This document shows, piece by piece, positions 13,391 to 14,692 of a stretch of 14,692 bases of DNA (position 1 is the stretch's first letter; the number at the start of each line of letters is the position of its first letter). The stretch is from an uncultured Desulfovibrio sp. (GTDB lineage: Bacteria > Desulfobacterota > Desulfovibrionia > Desulfovibrionales > Desulfovibrionaceae), in the NCBI GenBank assembly GCA_900553065.1, contig USBZ01000049.1, positions 1 to 14,692 of the forward strand. The letters are read 5' to 3'. The translations under genes were made by a program, and so were the position numbers. The notes beneath the pieces were generated by a model that saw only the letters and a list, made by a program, of their open reading frames with translations, had not been told where the DNA came from and did no database searches.

Positions 13391-14692
13391 TCATTTTTCC
13401 GACCCTGCGTATTCAGGAAGCCAGAGGCTTTCGTAGAACTTGCTGTGACTGAGCACTCTTTTTCTCAGGCGGTCGCGGTAGTTCTCCTCAGGCTGCACTT
13501 CCTGAGAAAAGACATTGTAACCGAAACCGAGGCGGTCGCCTTCCACGGTGAAGCCCAGCGCTGCAAGCAGTGAGGGAAAGAGATCAAAGTGGGTGATGAT
13601 AGTCCTCACAGGCTTCAGGGTGGCATCCCTCGTCAGCGAACAGAGCACATAGCGCCCCTCGACGTTCTTGAGGTCCACGCCGTCCAGCTCCGGCATTCTG
13701 GCCTCATGATCGCCCATAACGAGAATGACGAACTGATCTTCCCAGCCCTTGTCTCGAATATGCCTGAGCAGGCGCTCAACCTGCGAAAGAGAACATTTGA
13801 CATAGCCCGACCAGCTTTCCATGAAGCCCTGATCCACGCACGGCGGAGAAAGAAAGCCCGGTTCGTGGGTATCCATGGTGGAAAGCGCAAAACTGAACTT
13901 CACCCCTTCCGCCATAAGCTCATCGATACGCTCAATGCTGCGGTCGACCATGTCGCTGTCGTAGATGGCCCAGGTGTTCATGGTGGCAGGATCGACGTGT
14001 TTTTTCTCTATCCAGTCTTCCTTCCCCATGAATTCCTGATAGCCATGGCTGCGGAAGAACTTGTCGAGGCCGGAAAACACACCGCTTGAGCCGTTGTAGT
14101 AAACGTTATGGTACCCGTCCGCCTTCAGATAGTCTCCAAGGCACAAGGCTCCCGGCAGATAGCGATCAAGTGCCCATCCGGTAAGATTGCCGCTCAATAT
14201 GGAAATGGACTTGAGCGGAATGCCGCACTGCGAAGCCACAATGCCGCCGATGGTAAAGTCGGCTCCGGGCATCTGATCAATGCGCAGATCGGGAGTCTGA
14301 ATGGAGGGACGGATGGGTTCAAGCAGGTCTTCTCCCATAATCTCGCTTCGACCGAAGGTTTCCTCAATGCTTTCACAGTAAATGATGAGCAGGTTCTTCG
14401 TACCCGTGCCGGAAACCTTCACCTGACGCGGATCCACGTACGCGCCTTCGGTATAAAAGTCGCCGATGACGGCCTGCTCCTGAAAAAACGTGAAGAAGTT
14501 GACATAGAACATGGCATAAACAACAATGCCGCCCCATATCGTCAGAAGCCTACGGCCGGAGAAAATCCAGCAGAAAAAGCGCTGCACCCGTCGGGAAACA
14601 TTCCGAAAACGCACCGAAACACCGGCCGCCGTCACCGCAAGAAGAGTCACGACCAGCCAGCGCACATTGACGAAAAGCTCGTCGATGAAGGT
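13391..14692 (-). CDS. OpgB/LTA-synthase-like phosphoglycerol transferase, 5' end beyond window
   Basis: The frame is open to the right edge; about 433 codons are present and the N-terminal membrane region is cut. The visible start has a hydrophobic helix (WLVVTLLAVTAAGVSV) and a second one (LLTIWGGIVVYAMFYVNFF), followed by an extracytoplasmic sulfatase-fold domain. Markers are NLLIIYCESIEETFG (first metal-site Glu), DFTIGGIVASQCGIPLKS with the Thr that acts as nucleophile in this family, STMDTHEPGF, and VILVMGDHEARM (late metal-binding Asp-His). The ASQCGIPL wording matches OpgB/MdoB, which moves phosphoglycerol from phosphatidylglycerol to periplasmic glucans, more than Gram-positive LtaS. 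The exact acceptor is unknown; no glucan synthesis genes are in view. Confidence 0.88.
   Translation of the reverse strand, partial: TFIDELFVNVRWLVVTLLAVTAAGVSVRFRNVSRRVQRFFCWIFSGRRLLTIWGGIVVYAMFYVNFFTFFQEQAVIGDFYTEGAYVDPRQVKVSGTGTKNLLIIYCESIEETFGRSEIMGEDLLEPIRPSIQTPDLRIDQMPGADFTIGGIVASQCGIPLKSISILSGNLTGWALDRYLPGALCLGDYLKADGYHNVYYNGSSGVFSGLDKFFRSHGYQEFMGKEDWIEKKHVDPATMNTWAIYDSDMVDRSIERIDELMAEGVKFSFALSTMDTHEPGFLSPPCVDQGFMESWSGYVKCSLSQVERLLRHIRDKGWEDQFVILVMGDHEARMPELDGVDLKNVEGRYVLCSLTRDATLKPVRTIITHFDLFPSLLAALGFTVEGDRLGFGYNVFSQEVQPEENYRDRLRKRVLSHSKFYESLWLPEYAGSEK

Noticed and set aside
1..14692. CRISPR arrays, insertion sequences, integrases or prophage genes
   Set aside because: No regularly spaced repeats, transposase motifs or terminal inverted repeats with target duplications were seen.

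Overview
The window looks like a stretch of chromosome from a sulfate- or sulfite-reducing Desulfovibrionaceae bacterium (Desulfovibrio/Bilophila-like). This is inferred from moderately high GC, a selenocysteine-type selD inside a YedE/YedF selenium operon, a ZraP-like small periplasmic protein with a His/Cys tail, and an FmdE-linked transporter. No species can be named from sequence alone.

Left part (1-4463, mostly minus strand). Tandem plus-strand terminators at the edge close a gene lying outside the window. They face a five-gene minus-strand selenium operon that reads from about 4430 down to 271: yedE (selenium/sulfur-type membrane transporter), yedF (TusA-like carrier), a DUF3343-type protein with an extra Cys-containing C-terminal domain, a divergent NAD(P)HX-dehydratase/ribokinase-fold protein, and selD. 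The second, third and fourth genes are coupled by TAATG and ATGA overlaps. The selD frame crosses an in-frame UGA at codon 15, exactly where the catalytic Cys/Sec sits, followed by a SECIS-like hairpin. A conventional start call truncates the protein and loses its active site. A promoter candidate and a leader holding a tiny UGA-containing ORF precede yedE.

Middle (4464-8040, plus strand). azlC and azlD (branched-chain amino acid export pair) are followed directly by an SGNH hydrolase closely resembling the mycobacterial MsAcT acyltransferase/arylesterase. Then come a ZraP/Spy-like metal-binding periplasmic protein with its own promoter and terminator, and a short nitroreductase-family flavoprotein with its own terminator.

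Right-middle (8040-12030, plus strand). This is a BtuCDF/FecBCD-type ABC importer: exported binding protein, permease and ATPase with a long N-terminal extension, followed by an FmdE-family protein with a C-terminal Cys4 zinc finger. An exact 29-nt AT-rich inverted repeat lies between the binding-protein and permease genes. The FmdE link and the MolBCA precedent make molybdate/tungstate a reasonable substrate hypothesis; iron complexes are the main alternative. If it is right, the window supplies both selenium and Mo/W, the two ingredients of Sec-containing formate dehydrogenases.

Right end (12030-14692, minus strand). A MutT-like Nudix hydrolase, a weak small ORF, a solitary 5S rRNA gene with its own promoter and terminator and no 23S gene beside it, and the 3' part of an OpgB/LTA-synthase-like phosphoglycerol transferase that runs off the window.
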